The notes: generated by a model not told the origin, from the letters alone. Shown: positions 1-7,687, counted from the stretch's first letter. The stretch: 58,378 nt of DNA from Deltaproteobacteria bacterium (GCA_025363655.1 JANYDK010000041.1:1-58378), one strand, 5' to 3'. A program made the numbers and translations.

Positions 1-335
1 GTCAGCTTGACCGTGTAGTGCTGAACCTCGCCGCCGACGCCCTGGGCAGCCTTGATTTGCGGCGTCCAGAACTTGAAGATCGCCGTCGTGACGTTCTCGT
101 TGGTGCAGAGAATGTTGTAGAGAATCGGAGTCGACTTATCGAGCTCCTTGGTGATGACGAACGGCTTGTGCATGCGCTGCCCAGTGGGCAGGCCGCTCTG
201 CGGATCACGCGGGCTGACGATCGAGTGGCTCACGGCGATGACGCCGATGGAGTCCTCGCGACCCTTCTGGGTAATGGAACCCTTGACCTGCCCGCTCTTC
301 TGCCCAACCAAGTACGCATACGTCATCATCGACAT
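1..335 (-). CDS. hcp: Type VI secretion tube protein Hcp, copy 1 (partial, cut by window edge)
   Basis: Hcp forms the hexameric rings that stack into the inner tube of the type VI secretion system and is itself secreted. The first 111 codons are visible, beginning MSMMTYAYLVGQ at an ATG read from 335; the C-terminal third is outside the window. An AGGAG Shine-Dalgarno sits 9 nt upstream of the start. By eye about 89% of residues match the complete copy just upstream (404-904), so the two are a tandem duplication. Only 68 bp separate copy 2 stop from this start, so they are probably co-transcribed. No other T6SS gene is adjacent inside the window; any sheath, baseplate or effector genes would be to the left. 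Confidence 0.93.
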   Translation of the reverse strand, partial: MSMMTYAYLVGQKSGQVKGSITQKGREDSIGVIAVSHSIVSPRDPQSGLPTGQRMHKPFVITKELDKSTPILYNILCTNENVTTAIFKFWTPQIKAAQGVGGEVQHYTVKL

Positions 336-403
336 GGTGAAATTCTCCTAAATTTTTCTGGTCGCAAGCGCGACCTGCATTGCAAATCTTGGCGCGGCGA
401 GGC

Positions 404-904
404 TCAGACGCGAGCTTCCCAGTCGTCGCCGGACGTGATGCCACCGTCGTTCCAGGTCCACTCGATTTTCTGGTACGTGAGGGCGATCTCCTCGTACTCG
501 GTGAACTTGACGAGGTCGGGGTGACGGATGTTCGCCTGACGGAAGTCGTACGAAGCGATGTTCGCGTTGGTCAGCTTCACGGTGAAGTGCTGGACCTCGC
601 CGCCGACGCCCTGGGCAGCCTTGATTTGCGGCGTCCAGAACTTGAAGGTGACGGTGGTGAGGTTCTCGTTGGTGCAGAGAATGTTGTAGAGAATCGGGGT
701 CGCCTTATCGAGCTCCTTGGTGATCGTGAAGGGCTTGTGCATACGCTGCCCAGTGGGCATGCCGCTCTGCGGATCACGCGGGCTGACGATCGAGTGACTC
801 ACGGCGATGGTCGCGATGGAGTCCTCGCGCCCCTTCTGCGTGACAGATCCTTTGACCTGCCCACTCTTCTGCCCAACGAAGTACGCATACGTCATCATCG
901 CCAT
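404..904 (-). CDS. hcp: Type VI secretion tube protein Hcp, copy 2
   Basis: This 166-residue protein has the normal length for Hcp1-family proteins, which polymerise as hexameric rings in the type VI secretion tube and can carry effectors in their lumen. It starts MAMMTYAYFVGQ and shows the family's all-beta pattern, with the conserved stretch LTYQKIEWTWNDGG near the C-terminus. GAGGG lies about 8 nt before the ATG. Compared with copy 1 it differs at roughly a dozen of the 111 comparable positions, mostly conservative (for example L9F, I21V, V60T). It is followed by copy 1 after 68 bp. The region upstream contains no recognisable gene for over 1 kb, so the promoter is probably there. Confidence 0.95.
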   Translation of the reverse strand: MAMMTYAYFVGQKSGQVKGSVTQKGREDSIATIAVSHSIVSPRDPQSGMPTGQRMHKPFTITKELDKATPILYNILCTNENLTTVTFKFWTPQIKAAQGVGGEVQHFTVKLTNANIASYDFRQANIRHPDLVKFTEYEEIALTYQKIEWTWNDGGITSGDDWEARV

Positions 905-1177
905 GGTGAAACCCTCGCATTTCCCGCCCGCAGTTTCGGACCGTGCGGCTCGGCAGAATTGCCGGTCGCCGGTACTCCCTCAGGAGCTCTCATCGCACTG
1001 CGGTCGGAGATAGTAGCCACACGCAGCCTTGGTCTGAAAGGCAATCTGGCCGAGCCTCCTTCAGGAAATCCCGTTGGGGCGGAGGCGCCGTTGGCTGCGC
1101 CGCGACCGATTCGACCAATCTGTCGGCGGTCCCCAGCCTTTGATACCGAGCCGCGACACTTTTTTCGGAGACGTCTA

Positions 1178-1194
1178 GTTTTTGGCACAAAAAC
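1178..1194. promoter_or_regulatory. 17-bp palindrome (GTTTTTG-GCA-CAAAAAC)
   Basis: Two perfect 7-nt inverted arms are separated by GCA. It lies about 275 bp upstream of hcp copy 2 and directly beside a larger hairpin. It could be a protein binding site or part of a terminator; there is no direct evidence of function. Confidence 0.25.
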
Positions 1195-1198
1195 GAAT

Positions 1199-1242
1199 GA
1201 CGCTGCCCGGCGGCCGAACCCGTCGGTCCGCCGAGCAGCGTC
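1199..1242 (-). terminator. Strong hairpin, possible minus-strand terminator or attenuator
   Basis: An imperfect inverted repeat of about 20 nt per arm (outer arms GACGCTGC and GCAGCGTC) closes on a short loop. Read on the minus strand it is followed, after 5 nt, by a run of five T. This resembles a Rho-independent terminator for a transcript coming from the small ORFs at 1.5-2.2 kb, or an attenuator ahead of hcp. The gap before the T run weakens the call. Confidence 0.35.
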
Positions 1243-1528
1243 TCCGGCCCGTCGCATCCGGGCGCCCCGATCGTCGTGGGGCGTCATGGACGTGTTGAGC
1301 GCGCGCATCCCCCCGAGCCTTGTCCGACCCTAGAGTGGATGCGCGCAGCGGCAGCGCTCGTGGAGAGCGGCCGCCGGTCTCGTCTTCCTTGGTGTGCGAC
1401 ACGTGAGGGGACGAAACCGAGACGAGCGGTGCCGGCGAACGAAACGTCCGCAACGCTCCTCCATCCGGGGGAGCTCTCGACACCGCTGAGATCGATCGAC
1501 GCTGAGAACCGGCGCCGACCTTGGAATC

Positions 1529-1735
1529 TTAGAAACGAGAAAGAATGTGCGAAAGCACGAAGCTCTCCATCACTTCCGGGTGGAAGAGATCGCGTTTCGT
1601 CTCTTCTTTTTCAGTCTCTCGGCGAAATACACCAGACTGTGAGACGGGCGAAGTCTCATTTGATTCATCGACTTCGTTGGGTTTATTGTTTGATTGATTT
1701 CGCTCGAACAGCACGGAACGGTGATTGGGTGACAT
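1529..1735 (-). CDS. Possible small ORF of low GC (68 aa)
   Basis: Unrecognised. The ORF starts MSPNHRSVLFERN at an ATG read from 1735, with GGAG 7 nt upstream, and covers the GC-poor patch. Its composition (many Asn, Glu, Ser, Lys) differs from the Arg/Ala-rich shadows elsewhere and it uses A/T-ending codons that the surrounding genes avoid, which would fit a recently acquired gene or a decayed fragment. There is no signal peptide or membrane segment. It points towards the hcp genes but the 1199-1242 hairpin lies between. It may equally be non-coding sequence that happens to be open. Confidence 0.27.
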   Translation of the reverse strand: MSPNHRSVLFERNQSNNKPNEVDESNETSPVSQSGVFRRETEKEETKRDLFHPEVMESFVLSHILSRF

Positions 1736-2097
1736 GACGAGTCTCCATTGAAGGCGCACGAAACCCCAGTCGTCGCGAAGAGGACGAGGAGGCTCGGCGA
1801 GGCGCGGGGGACGCGCTGAGCTGGTTTGGGGAACGGGCGCGCTGGCGGGCGTGCTCGCGTGGGAACTCCGCGAGGGCGGAGCAACTCGGGTCGCCCGCTG
1901 GGTGCGACGGGGCACCTGACAGCGACGACGTGGGGTCGGGCGCGTGGGTCGGTAAGCCCCGCGAGGTCCGAACGCGACCGTCAGTCGGCGTCGAACGAAC
2001 GGAAGCTAGCGGCAGCGCACGATGCGCGTTCGGTGCCCGTCATGGCCGCGCCGCTCTACTGGCCACGCACGTGTGCGCGACGCGAGAGAGCGGGCGG

Positions 2098-2202
2098 CTA
2101 ACGATCGGCGTCGGGACTCGCGCTCGACCCGAGGGACCGAACGCAAACCATGACGACGTGGGCATCGAAGCCGCCAGCGTCTTTGGTGATTTGCATGTTC
2201 AT
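2098..2202 (-). CDS. Possible 34-residue peptide with a strong ribosome binding site
   Basis: Unrecognised. The ORF begins MNMQITKDAGGFDAHV at an ATG read from 2202 and ends at TAG. A full AGGAGG Shine-Dalgarno (2210-2215) lies 7 nt before the start, one of the best in the window, which is the main reason for listing it. The peptide has one Cys near its middle and no signal sequence. No longer frame continues it by an obvious frameshift. It may be a real small protein, a leader peptide, or the intact beginning of a degraded gene. Confidence 0.35.
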   Translation of the reverse strand: MNMQITKDAGGFDAHVVMVCVRSLGSSASPDADR

Positions 2203-2312
2203 CGGTCAACCTCCTGGTGAGCGCCACGACTGCAGCGTAGGAGAGATGTACCCAACGCGCGGGCACTCGTCAAGAAAATCTTTTGGCTGACAGTGAGAAA
2301 TGTCGACGACGG

Positions 2313-2648
2313 TCAATGCGCATTCGTCGCCGAGCTCGGCGTGATGCTGCTCTCGGTGACGCGGAGACCTTGTTTTTGTGCCCACCAGATGGCGCCGATG
2401 GCGAGATTGCGCTTGTCGCCGAAGAAGGCGGGATCGTTGCCCTGGAACCAGTGGCCGACGAATTGGAAGCCCCAGCCGACGGTGAAGAGCGTCGCCGCGA
2501 GGGGGAAGCCGACGACCGTGGCGCCGATCGGGAGGCTGGCGAGGATCATCGGAATGCCGATGCGATGACACACCTGATTGCGCGGATCGCTGTGCGCGTG
2601 CTTGTAGTTGCGGAGGAGCTCGGACCACTCGGCGTTCAGCGACAGCAT
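2313..2648 (-). CDS. DUF962 / Mpo1-like family membrane protein
   Basis: This 111-residue protein belongs to the DUF962 family, whose characterised yeast member Mpo1 is an Fe(II)-dependent dioxygenase that alpha-oxidises 2-hydroxy fatty acids. Here the expected conserved positions are seen: His19, Asn24 and His28 in HSDPRNQVCHRIGIP and His66 in VGHWFQGNDPA. Between and after them lie hydrophobic segments (about 32-70) that should span the membrane. GGAG stands 7 nt before the ATG. The gene is divergent from the secreted-protein gene at 2770. The family assignment is firm; the catalytic activity is inferred from the retained histidines. Confidence 0.88.
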   Translation of the reverse strand: MLSLNAEWSELLRNYKHAHSDPRNQVCHRIGIPMILASLPIGATVVGFPLAATLFTVGWGFQFVGHWFQGNDPAFFGDKRNLAIGAIWWAQKQGLRVTESSITPSSATNAH

Positions 2649-2677
2649 CGGCGTTCTCCGGGGCGGATCAGACGGAC

Positions 2678-2699
2678 TCGAGGCAGGTTCGAGGCAGGC
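2678..2699. repeat. Two tandem 11-bp direct repeats
   Basis: TCGAGGCAGGT is followed immediately by TCGAGGCAGGC, in the 121-bp region between divergent genes 2648 and 2770. The spacing of one helical turn would suit a direct-repeat operator, but the repeat may be chance. Confidence 0.25.
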
Positions 2700-2769
2700 T
2701 CTCGATGTGTGTGGCTACCTAGCATTGCGCGGCGTGAAATAGAACGAGGGCGCGGTCGGTTGCGCGGGC

Positions 2770-3315
2770 ATGCCGAGCGGACGGATCCTGAGGTTCCTCG
2801 CATCGCTCTCGATCGGTACGCTTGCATTCGGGCTCTCGACGTCGCGCGCCGACGAACATCCGGCGCCGAAGGTGGTCACCGACGAGACGATGGAAGCGGG
2901 CGTACGCATGCTCGCCATGCGCGACCAGCACGCGGAGCTCGGCTTCGTCGGCGGTTTCATCGGGCTTCGCGCTTCGCGCAACCTCTCGCTCGGTCTCTAC
3001 GGTGACGTCTCGACGTTGGCGCGCACCTTCGACGCCTGCCGCGAGAACGACAGCTGCCCCACGCAATACGGACGCTTCGGCATCTTCGCGCGCGTCCACC
3101 TCGCGCCTGCCGCGTTCGTCGATCCGTGGTTGTCGATCGCCGGCGGAGGCACCACGCGAGGCAAGCTCGGCGCTGACATGGAGCTCACATTGGGCGCCGA
3201 CTTGCGCGTCCATGCTCTCCTCGCGTTCGGTCCGATGGGGCTCGCGATCGTGCCGCTTTCTGGCGGGGCGCCGATCCGCTTCGGGGGCGGCTTACGCGCG
3301 ACCATCGCCTTCTGA
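2770..3315 (+). CDS. Secreted protein of unknown function, possible small outer-membrane barrel
   Basis: Unrecognised 181-residue protein. It begins with a signal peptide (MPSGRILRFLASLS... with likely cleavage after SRA near residue 27). The mature part alternates short hydrophobic and polar strands (for example LGFVGGFIGLRAS, LSLGLYGDV, LRVHALLAFGPMGLAIV) and ends in Phe (GGGLRATIAF), as outer-membrane beta-barrels usually do. Two Cys in CRENDSC could form a disulfide. It is followed 136 bp later by the HEAT-repeat lipoprotein. Location in the outer membrane is inferred from the strand pattern and terminal Phe. Confidence 0.7.
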   Translation: MPSGRILRFLASLSIGTLAFGLSTSRADEHPAPKVVTDETMEAGVRMLAMRDQHAELGFVGGFIGLRASRNLSLGLYGDVSTLARTFDACRENDSCPTQYGRFGIFARVHLAPAAFVDPWLSIAGGGTTRGKLGADMELTLGADLRVHALLAFGPMGLAIVPLSGGAPIRFGGGLRATIAF

Positions 3316-3399
3316 TACCCCTCGGCAGGAAAGCCACGCACGTCGGAACTCCCCGAAGGGCGGGCTGTCACATTCGCCAAAGGTTGCTTTGCAACTTGG

Positions 3400-3437
3400 C
3401 CGTCCAGTCGATCTCGCTTCGCTCGGTCGCCGGACGG
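3400..3437. promoter_or_regulatory. Hairpin in the leader of the HEAT-repeat lipoprotein gene
   Basis: CCGTCC and GGACGG close a 38-nt element that contains a smaller inverted repeat (GCTTCGC region) and lies 14 nt before the ATG at 3452, so it may fold over the ribosome binding region. No known riboswitch class is recognised. Confidence 0.22.
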
Positions 3438-3451
3438 TCGGCAGGGGTCAC

Positions 3452-6289
3452 ATGCTTCGATCACGCTTCTCCGTGTCGTCTTCGCGCTTTTCGCGCAGGC
3501 TCTCTGGCGGAATTCTCTTCGCGATCGCTCTCGCGTTCGGCGTCGTCGGCGCGGGAAGCACGGCGGGGTGCGCGGGCTCGCCGCCGCCTTCCGTGACGTC
3601 GCCGAAGAAGGCCGACCGACCAGGGCCATTCGGTCGACTGACGCTGCCGCCCACCGCGCGCGTCGTCTGGATCGTCTATCGCGAGGATTGGCGCACCGAT
3701 CCGAACGCCGAAGAGTCGACCGCGGGCAAGGTGAAGCCATCGCTGCGGCGCCGTGATTTGGTGACCATTCGCGTGCTCGTACCCGACGCGTCGGGGCTCG
3801 TGGTGCCCGACGCCGAACCTGCGGTCGGAACCCAGCACGTCGCTGACGCCGCGACGTTGGTGCGTGCGCACGCCATCGTCATCGCGCCTGGCCTCGAGGT
3901 GATCGACTGGGATTCGCACGCCTTCGGGGACACGCCGACGCCTCCGAGCGCTGAGCCGCTCGATCCAGCGGCGATGTCGAACCACGTGCCGGAGGGCTGC
4001 GAGTCGGCGGCGGCGCTGGCGGCGTTCTTCCGTGATTTCGCGCCTGGCGTGAACACCGGACTCTCGCCCGCGCAGTTCACCGCCGAAGCGCGCGCGGTGC
4101 TCGCGCCCCTCCTCCGCGCGCTCGCGAGCGTGACCGACGATCCCGACGGCTCGACCGAGGCGATGGCGACGCCGGAGGGTGACTCGACCGCGACGTCGAC
4201 AGCAGTGAAGGAGCCGCCAAAGTGTCCGGCCGTCGGCCCGCGCGATCAGGCCGTGCGCGACGCGCTCGTCGACCTGCGCGGATGGGTCGGGACGAACGCG
4301 CAAGCCGGCGATCCCTCGGCCCCCGTTCCGAAGCCGAAGCTACCGAGCCTCGCGACCGAAACGGCGGACGCGCGGTGGTCGATCATCATCGAGCTTTGGA
4401 GCCAAGGTGCAGCGGCGGCACCGAGGCTCCGCGAGGCGCTCGCGTCGAACGATTCCGATCTCCGGCTCGCGGGTCTCGTCGGCGCGTGGGGACTCGCGGG
4501 CGCGCCCTCGCTCGTGCCCGACGTGCTTCCCCTCGCCAGCAGCGGCACTGCGAAGGAGCGCGCGTTCGCCATCTCCGCGCTCGGCCATCTCGGCACGCCC
4601 GAACCGTCCGCGATTCCGGCGATCCTCGCGGCGATCTCGAATCCAGGAAAGCCCGGGAAGCTGGGGAACGACGCGCTCGACACGTGGCTCATCTCGTCGT
4701 TCAGCACGATGGGCAAGCCTGGTGCGGCAGCGATCGGGCGGCTCGTCGCCCTCGCGTCGGACGCCACGCTCGGCGATCGTCGCGCCGTCGCCGCCCGTGC
4801 GCTCTATGCGCTCGGGACGCTCACCGCCGACCAATCGGCGAGCATCGCGCCGCTGCTCGGAGTGGACGACACCACGGTCGCCGATCAAGCCACCTACCTC
4901 TTCGAGGGCGTGCTGAAATTGGCTGGAAAACCTGCTGTTCCAGCGCTCATCAACCTGCTCGGCGATCCGCGTGTGGCGGTGCGGCAGAGGGCCTGTCGCG
5001 CGCTCCTCGGCATCGGCAAGGAGGCTGAAGCAGCGCTGCCTCGTCTCGCGGATGCGATGCACGACGACGACGCTGGCGTTCGACTCCGCGCCGTCACCGC
5101 GGTGCTCTCGTTCGAGGCGAAGGCGGCGCCGTACATCGACGCGATCGAAGCAGCCGCCCGCGCCAAGGACGAGACGAGCATCCGCTGCATCGCACTCTCC
5201 AAGCTCCCACTGGTGAAGGGCGGCGACGTCAAGGACGCACGCATCCTCAAGGTGCTCGAGGACGCTCTCGGGGAAGGCTCGCCGAACATCCAGTCGTGCT
5301 CGGCGATCGGGCTCGGGCTCCTCGGTCCCGCCGCTGCGCCCGCTCTACCCGCGCTCCGTGCCCGTTTTTTGGCATCGCCCGACGACTCGGTGCGACGCAA
5401 CGTCGCCGACGCGATCGCCTCCGTCGGACCAAAGGCGGCCGCCGAGATGCCGAAGCTCGTCGAGGCGGTACGCGCGACCAAGCCGAGCTGGGCGCGCACT
5501 TGGCTACGATCGATCGGCGCCAAGGTGGGCAAAGGCGCTCTCCCCGCGCTTCGACCGCTGCTGACGTCGACCGACGACGACTCCTTCGTCGCCGCGGCGA
5601 TTGGGTCGATCGGCGCGATGAAGAAGGACGGCGCCAGCGAAGCGCCCACGCTCGCGAAGTTGGCGGAGAAGACCGGCAGCGTCGGCAACGAGGCGCTCAC
5701 GGCCTTGGGCGCGATGGGCCCGGCCGCCGGGAGCGCAGTGGCGCCGCTCGTCGCATGGGTGCGCGCGCACCCCGATCGTCGTTGGCAGTTCCTGCGCACG
5801 CTCGAGCAAATCGGCGCGCCGGCGGTGGGTCCGCTCACCAAGATACTCGGTGACGACAAGGCGCCGCGCGAGCTCCGGGTGGCGTTGCCGACGACGCTGC
5901 TCGACATCGGTGCTCCGGCAGCACCGTCCACAGGCGCGATCCTCGAGGCGCTCGAGATGCTGACGCCCTCCGACACGTGGACGCCGCGGCTCTTCGCCAA
6001 GGTGGGCAAGCCGGCGATCGCCCCGCTCTCGAAGGCGCTCGAAGATCCGCGCGCTGGCATCCGCAAGAAGGCCGTGATCGGCCTCGGCGCGCTTCCCGAA
6101 GCACTCGCGCACGACGTGGTGACGCCGCTCTTGGGCGTCTACAAGGATGCGTCGCTGTGGCCGCTCGCGCTCGAAGGGATCAAACACTTCGGCAAGCCTG
6201 GGCGAGAGACCTTGGTGAGCATCCTGGCCGATCCGAAGAAGAAGGCGCTCCACGATGCGGCCGAAGATGCGCTGAAGAAGACGCTCTGA
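3452..6289 (+). CDS. HEAT-repeat lipoprotein, 945 aa
   Basis: A large exported scaffold-like protein. The start at 3452 gives a lipoprotein signal (hydrophobic ILFAIALAFGVVGAG followed by lipobox TAGC), with AGGGG a few bases before the ATG. After a Ser/Pro linker comes a domain of about 200 residues of unknown type, then from about residue 310 to the end a run of HEAT / PBS-lyase-like repeats, recognisable by recurring VPALINLLGDPRVAVRQ and AAPALPALRARFLASPDD patterns. HEAT solenoids bind other proteins; no enzymatic motif is visible. It is followed 48 bp later by the molybdopterin oxidoreductase, but that gene has its own promoter-like hexamer. Whether it faces the periplasm or the cell surface is not clear. 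Confidence 0.85.
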   Translation: MLRSRFSVSSSRFSRRLSGGILFAIALAFGVVGAGSTAGCAGSPPPSVTSPKKADRPGPFGRLTLPPTARVVWIVYREDWRTDPNAEESTAGKVKPSLRRRDLVTIRVLVPDASGLVVPDAEPAVGTQHVADAATLVRAHAIVIAPGLEVIDWDSHAFGDTPTPPSAEPLDPAAMSNHVPEGCESAAALAAFFRDFAPGVNTGLSPAQFTAEARAVLAPLLRALASVTDDPDGSTEAMATPEGDSTATSTAVKEPPKCPAVGPRDQAVRDALVDLRGWVGTNAQAGDPSAPVPKPKLPSLATETADARWSIIIELWSQGAAAAPRLREALASNDSDLRLAGLVGAWGLAGAPSLVPDVLPLASSGTAKERAFAISALGHLGTPEPSAIPAILAAISNPGKPGKLGNDALDTWLISSFSTMGKPGAAAIGRLVALASDATLGDRRAVAARALYALGTLTADQSASIAPLLGVDDTTVADQATYLFEGVLKLAGKPAVPALINLLGDPRVAVRQRACRALLGIGKEAEAALPRLADAMHDDDAGVRLRAVTAVLSFEAKAAPYIDAIEAAARAKDETSIRCIALSKLPLVKGGDVKDARILKVLEDALGEGSPNIQSCSAIGLGLLGPAAAPALPALRARFLASPDDSVRRNVADAIASVGPKAAAEMPKLVEAVRATKPSWARTWLRSIGAKVGKGALPALRPLLTSTDDDSFVAAAIGSIGAMKKDGASEAPTLAKLAEKTGSVGNEALTALGAMGPAAGSAVAPLVAWVRAHPDRRWQFLRTLEQIGAPAVGPLTKILGDDKAPRELRVALPTTLLDIGAPAAPSTGAILEALEMLTPSDTWTPRLFAKVGKPAIAPLSKALEDPRAGIRKKAVIGLGALPEALAHDVVTPLLGVYKDASLWPLALEGIKHFGKPGRETLVSILADPKKKALHDAAEDALKKTL

Positions 6290-6325
6290 TTGCGTGGCCG
6301 AGAAACCAACCCCGGGGATGCAGCG

Positions 6326-6331
6326 TATCGT
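6326..6331 (+). promoter_or_regulatory. TATCGT, candidate -10 box of 6338 gene
   Basis: The hexamer lies 6 nt before the ATG at 6338, which has no Shine-Dalgarno. It belongs to the recurring TAnnnT class seen before many starts in this window. Confidence 0.4.
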
Positions 6332-6337
6332 CTCTCG

Positions 6338-7042
6338 ATGGCCTCTCGCGACGAACGGCAAGGAACGCAGAGACGCCAATTCCTCGGCGAATTGGTGGCC
6401 GGCTCGATGGTCGTCGCGCTCGGGAGCCTCTGCGTGGTGGCGTGCGACGAACGCTCGGCGCGGGCGCGCAAGGAGAAGCGAAGCGACGGACGACCGCGAC
6501 TGCCTCCGGGGCAACACGTCATCGAACGGCTACGGCCGATGGGCGGTGACGTCGGTGACGTCGATCCGCGCAACTTCCGGCTGACGGTGCACGGAGAGGT
6601 CGACGCGCCCTTCGTCCTCGATTTCGCCGAGCTCTCGAAAATGCCGCAAGTCGAGCAGACGTGCGACGTCCACTGCGTGACCAAGTGGTCGATGCTCGAT
6701 GCGCGTTTCACCGGCGTGCGCGTGGCCGATCTCGCGGCGCGGGCGAAGCTTCGCAAACGTGCGCGCGTCGTCATCTTCGAGGCAGCGTATGGCTATACCT
6801 CGAACGTTCCGATCGACGAGGCGTTGCAGCCGACGGTGCTGGTGGTCCATCGTCACCAAGGCGAGCCGCTGGCGACGCCGCATGGCGCTCCGGTGCGCGC
6901 GCTCGTCCCCGACTTGTATTTCTGGAAGAGCGCGAAGTGGCTGACGGGGATTCGGTTCTCGGACGTCGACGAGCCTGGATTTTGGGAGACGCGCGGGTAC
7001 CACAACCATGCAGACCCTTGGAACGAAGAACGAAATTCGTGA
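6338..7042 (+). CDS. Tat-exported molybdopterin-dependent oxidoreductase (sulfite oxidase / MsrP-like)
   Basis: A 234-residue single-domain molybdenum enzyme. The N-terminus has a twin-arginine signal (QRRQFLG, Arg12-Arg13) followed by a hydrophobic stretch ending in a possible lipobox Cys36 (CVVAC), so it is probably folded with cofactor, exported by Tat and anchored. The sulfite-oxidase fold is shown by CDVHCVTKWSMLD, where Cys113 would ligate molybdenum, and by the downstream FEAAYGYTSNVPIDEAL and HGAPVRALVPDLYFWKSAKW motifs. It is shorter than E. coli MsrP (334 aa). The gene overlaps by 35 bp a PepSY-type membrane protein, the likely redox partner. The ATG at 6338 was preferred over an upstream TTG because it places the Tat motif correctly. 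Substrate unknown. Confidence 0.9.
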   Translation: MASRDERQGTQRRQFLGELVAGSMVVALGSLCVVACDERSARARKEKRSDGRPRLPPGQHVIERLRPMGGDVGDVDPRNFRLTVHGEVDAPFVLDFAELSKMPQVEQTCDVHCVTKWSMLDARFTGVRVADLAARAKLRKRARVVIFEAAYGYTSNVPIDEALQPTVLVVHRHQGEPLATPHGAPVRALVPDLYFWKSAKWLTGIRFSDVDEPGFWETRGYHNHADPWNEERNS

Positions 7043-7631
7043 TGCAGATGTAGCCGGCGCGCCGCGCGAGGTTCGTCGCACTCGATGGCGTCCGTGGCTG
7101 CGCGCGGTGCATCGCGACGTCGGCTACCTCGCGGTCGGGCTCACCATCGTCTACGCGGCGTCGGGCCTGGCGGTGAATCACCTCGCCGATTGGGACCCGA
7201 ATTTCCAGAACGGCGTCACCATCCGCGAGATCGGCGTCGCGCTCCCGCAAGACGACGCCGCCTTCGGGAAGGAAGTGTTGGCGCGCCTCGGAATCGCCGA
7301 GAAACCTCTCGACGTCTATCGCGCGAGCGACGATCGCGTCGACATCAAGCTGGCGCGGGCGATGATCCACGTCGACCCGCGCACCGGTCACGTCGTCGAG
7401 GAGTCGCAGAGACCACGATTCTTCTTCCGTGCGATCAACTGGCTGCACCTCAACCGCGGCAAGAAGGCGTGGACCTTCATCGCCGACGCCTACGCCGCCG
7501 GCCTCCTCCTCCTCGCGCTCAGCGGCCTCTTGATGATCGCCGGGAAAAAGGGCCTGATTTTTCGCGGTTTGGTCCTCGCTGGGCTCGGATGCTCGGTCCC
7601 GATCGCCTACGTGGTGCTCTCGGGCCCGTGA
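7008..7631 (+). CDS. PepSY-type membrane protein, putative electron partner of the Mo enzyme
   Basis: A 207-residue membrane protein of the PepSY-associated TM helix type. It has one helix near residues 38-58 (VGYLAVGLTIVYAASG), a periplasmic PepSY-like section of about 90 residues, and two helices near 157-181 (ADAYAAGLLLLALSGLLM) and 186-206. Histidines flank the membrane segments (VHRDVGYLA, LAVNH, INWLHLNRGKK), the arrangement seen in PepSY_TM proteins and compatible with heme b or metal binding, though that is inference. The 35-bp overlap with the molybdopterin oxidoreductase implies coupled translation and a joint function, analogous to but different from the MsrP-MsrQ pair, since MsrQ is a longer ferric-reductase-like protein. 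Confidence 0.8.
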   Translation: MQTLGTKNEIRDADVAGAPREVRRTRWRPWLRAVHRDVGYLAVGLTIVYAASGLAVNHLADWDPNFQNGVTIREIGVALPQDDAAFGKEVLARLGIAEKPLDVYRASDDRVDIKLARAMIHVDPRTGHVVEESQRPRFFFRAINWLHLNRGKKAWTFIADAYAAGLLLLALSGLLMIAGKKGLIFRGLVLAGLGCSVPIAYVVLSGP

Positions 7632-7681
7632 GCGGGAAGGTGGAAATGGCGGGCCGGCTGGATCTCGACCGAGGCCTCGAC

Positions 7682-7687
7682 TAGGGT
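7682..7687 (+). promoter_or_regulatory. TAGGGT, candidate -10 box of 7699 gene
   Basis: It lies 11 nt before the ATG of the 42-residue protein, within the 67-bp gap after the PepSY gene. No Shine-Dalgarno is visible. Confidence 0.35.

Larger units (their letters stand above)
905..2097. other. Gene-poor stretch upstream of hcp
   Basis: About 1.2 kb without a gene I can recognise on either strand. Most of it is GC-rich and its longer ORFs translate into Arg/Ala/Gly-rich sequence with no family resemblance. It does hold a GC-poor patch (about 48% over 1561-1740, counted by hand) with a possible 68-codon ORF, a strong hairpin at 1199-1242 and a 17-bp palindrome at 1178-1194. These are listed separately. 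It could be a long regulatory region, a decayed gene or hold small RNAs. Confidence 0.5.

Noticed and set aside
1181-1196. TGGCAC as a sigma-54 -24 element
   Set aside because: The required GC-containing -12 element is absent at the fixed spacing on either strand.
895-1308. 137-codon minus-strand ORF
   Set aside because: It overlaps the hcp start, has Arg/Ala/Gly-rich composition and covers the hairpin region.
1660-1695. TTGATT and TTTATT resembling -35 and -10 boxes on the plus strand
   Set aside because: No plus-strand gene follows within a reasonable distance, and AT-rich DNA gives such matches by chance.
1276-1737. 153-codon plus-strand ORF over the GC-poor patch
   Set aside because: Starts in Arg/Pro-rich sequence, has no Shine-Dalgarno and no resemblance; the minus-strand ORF there is slightly better supported.
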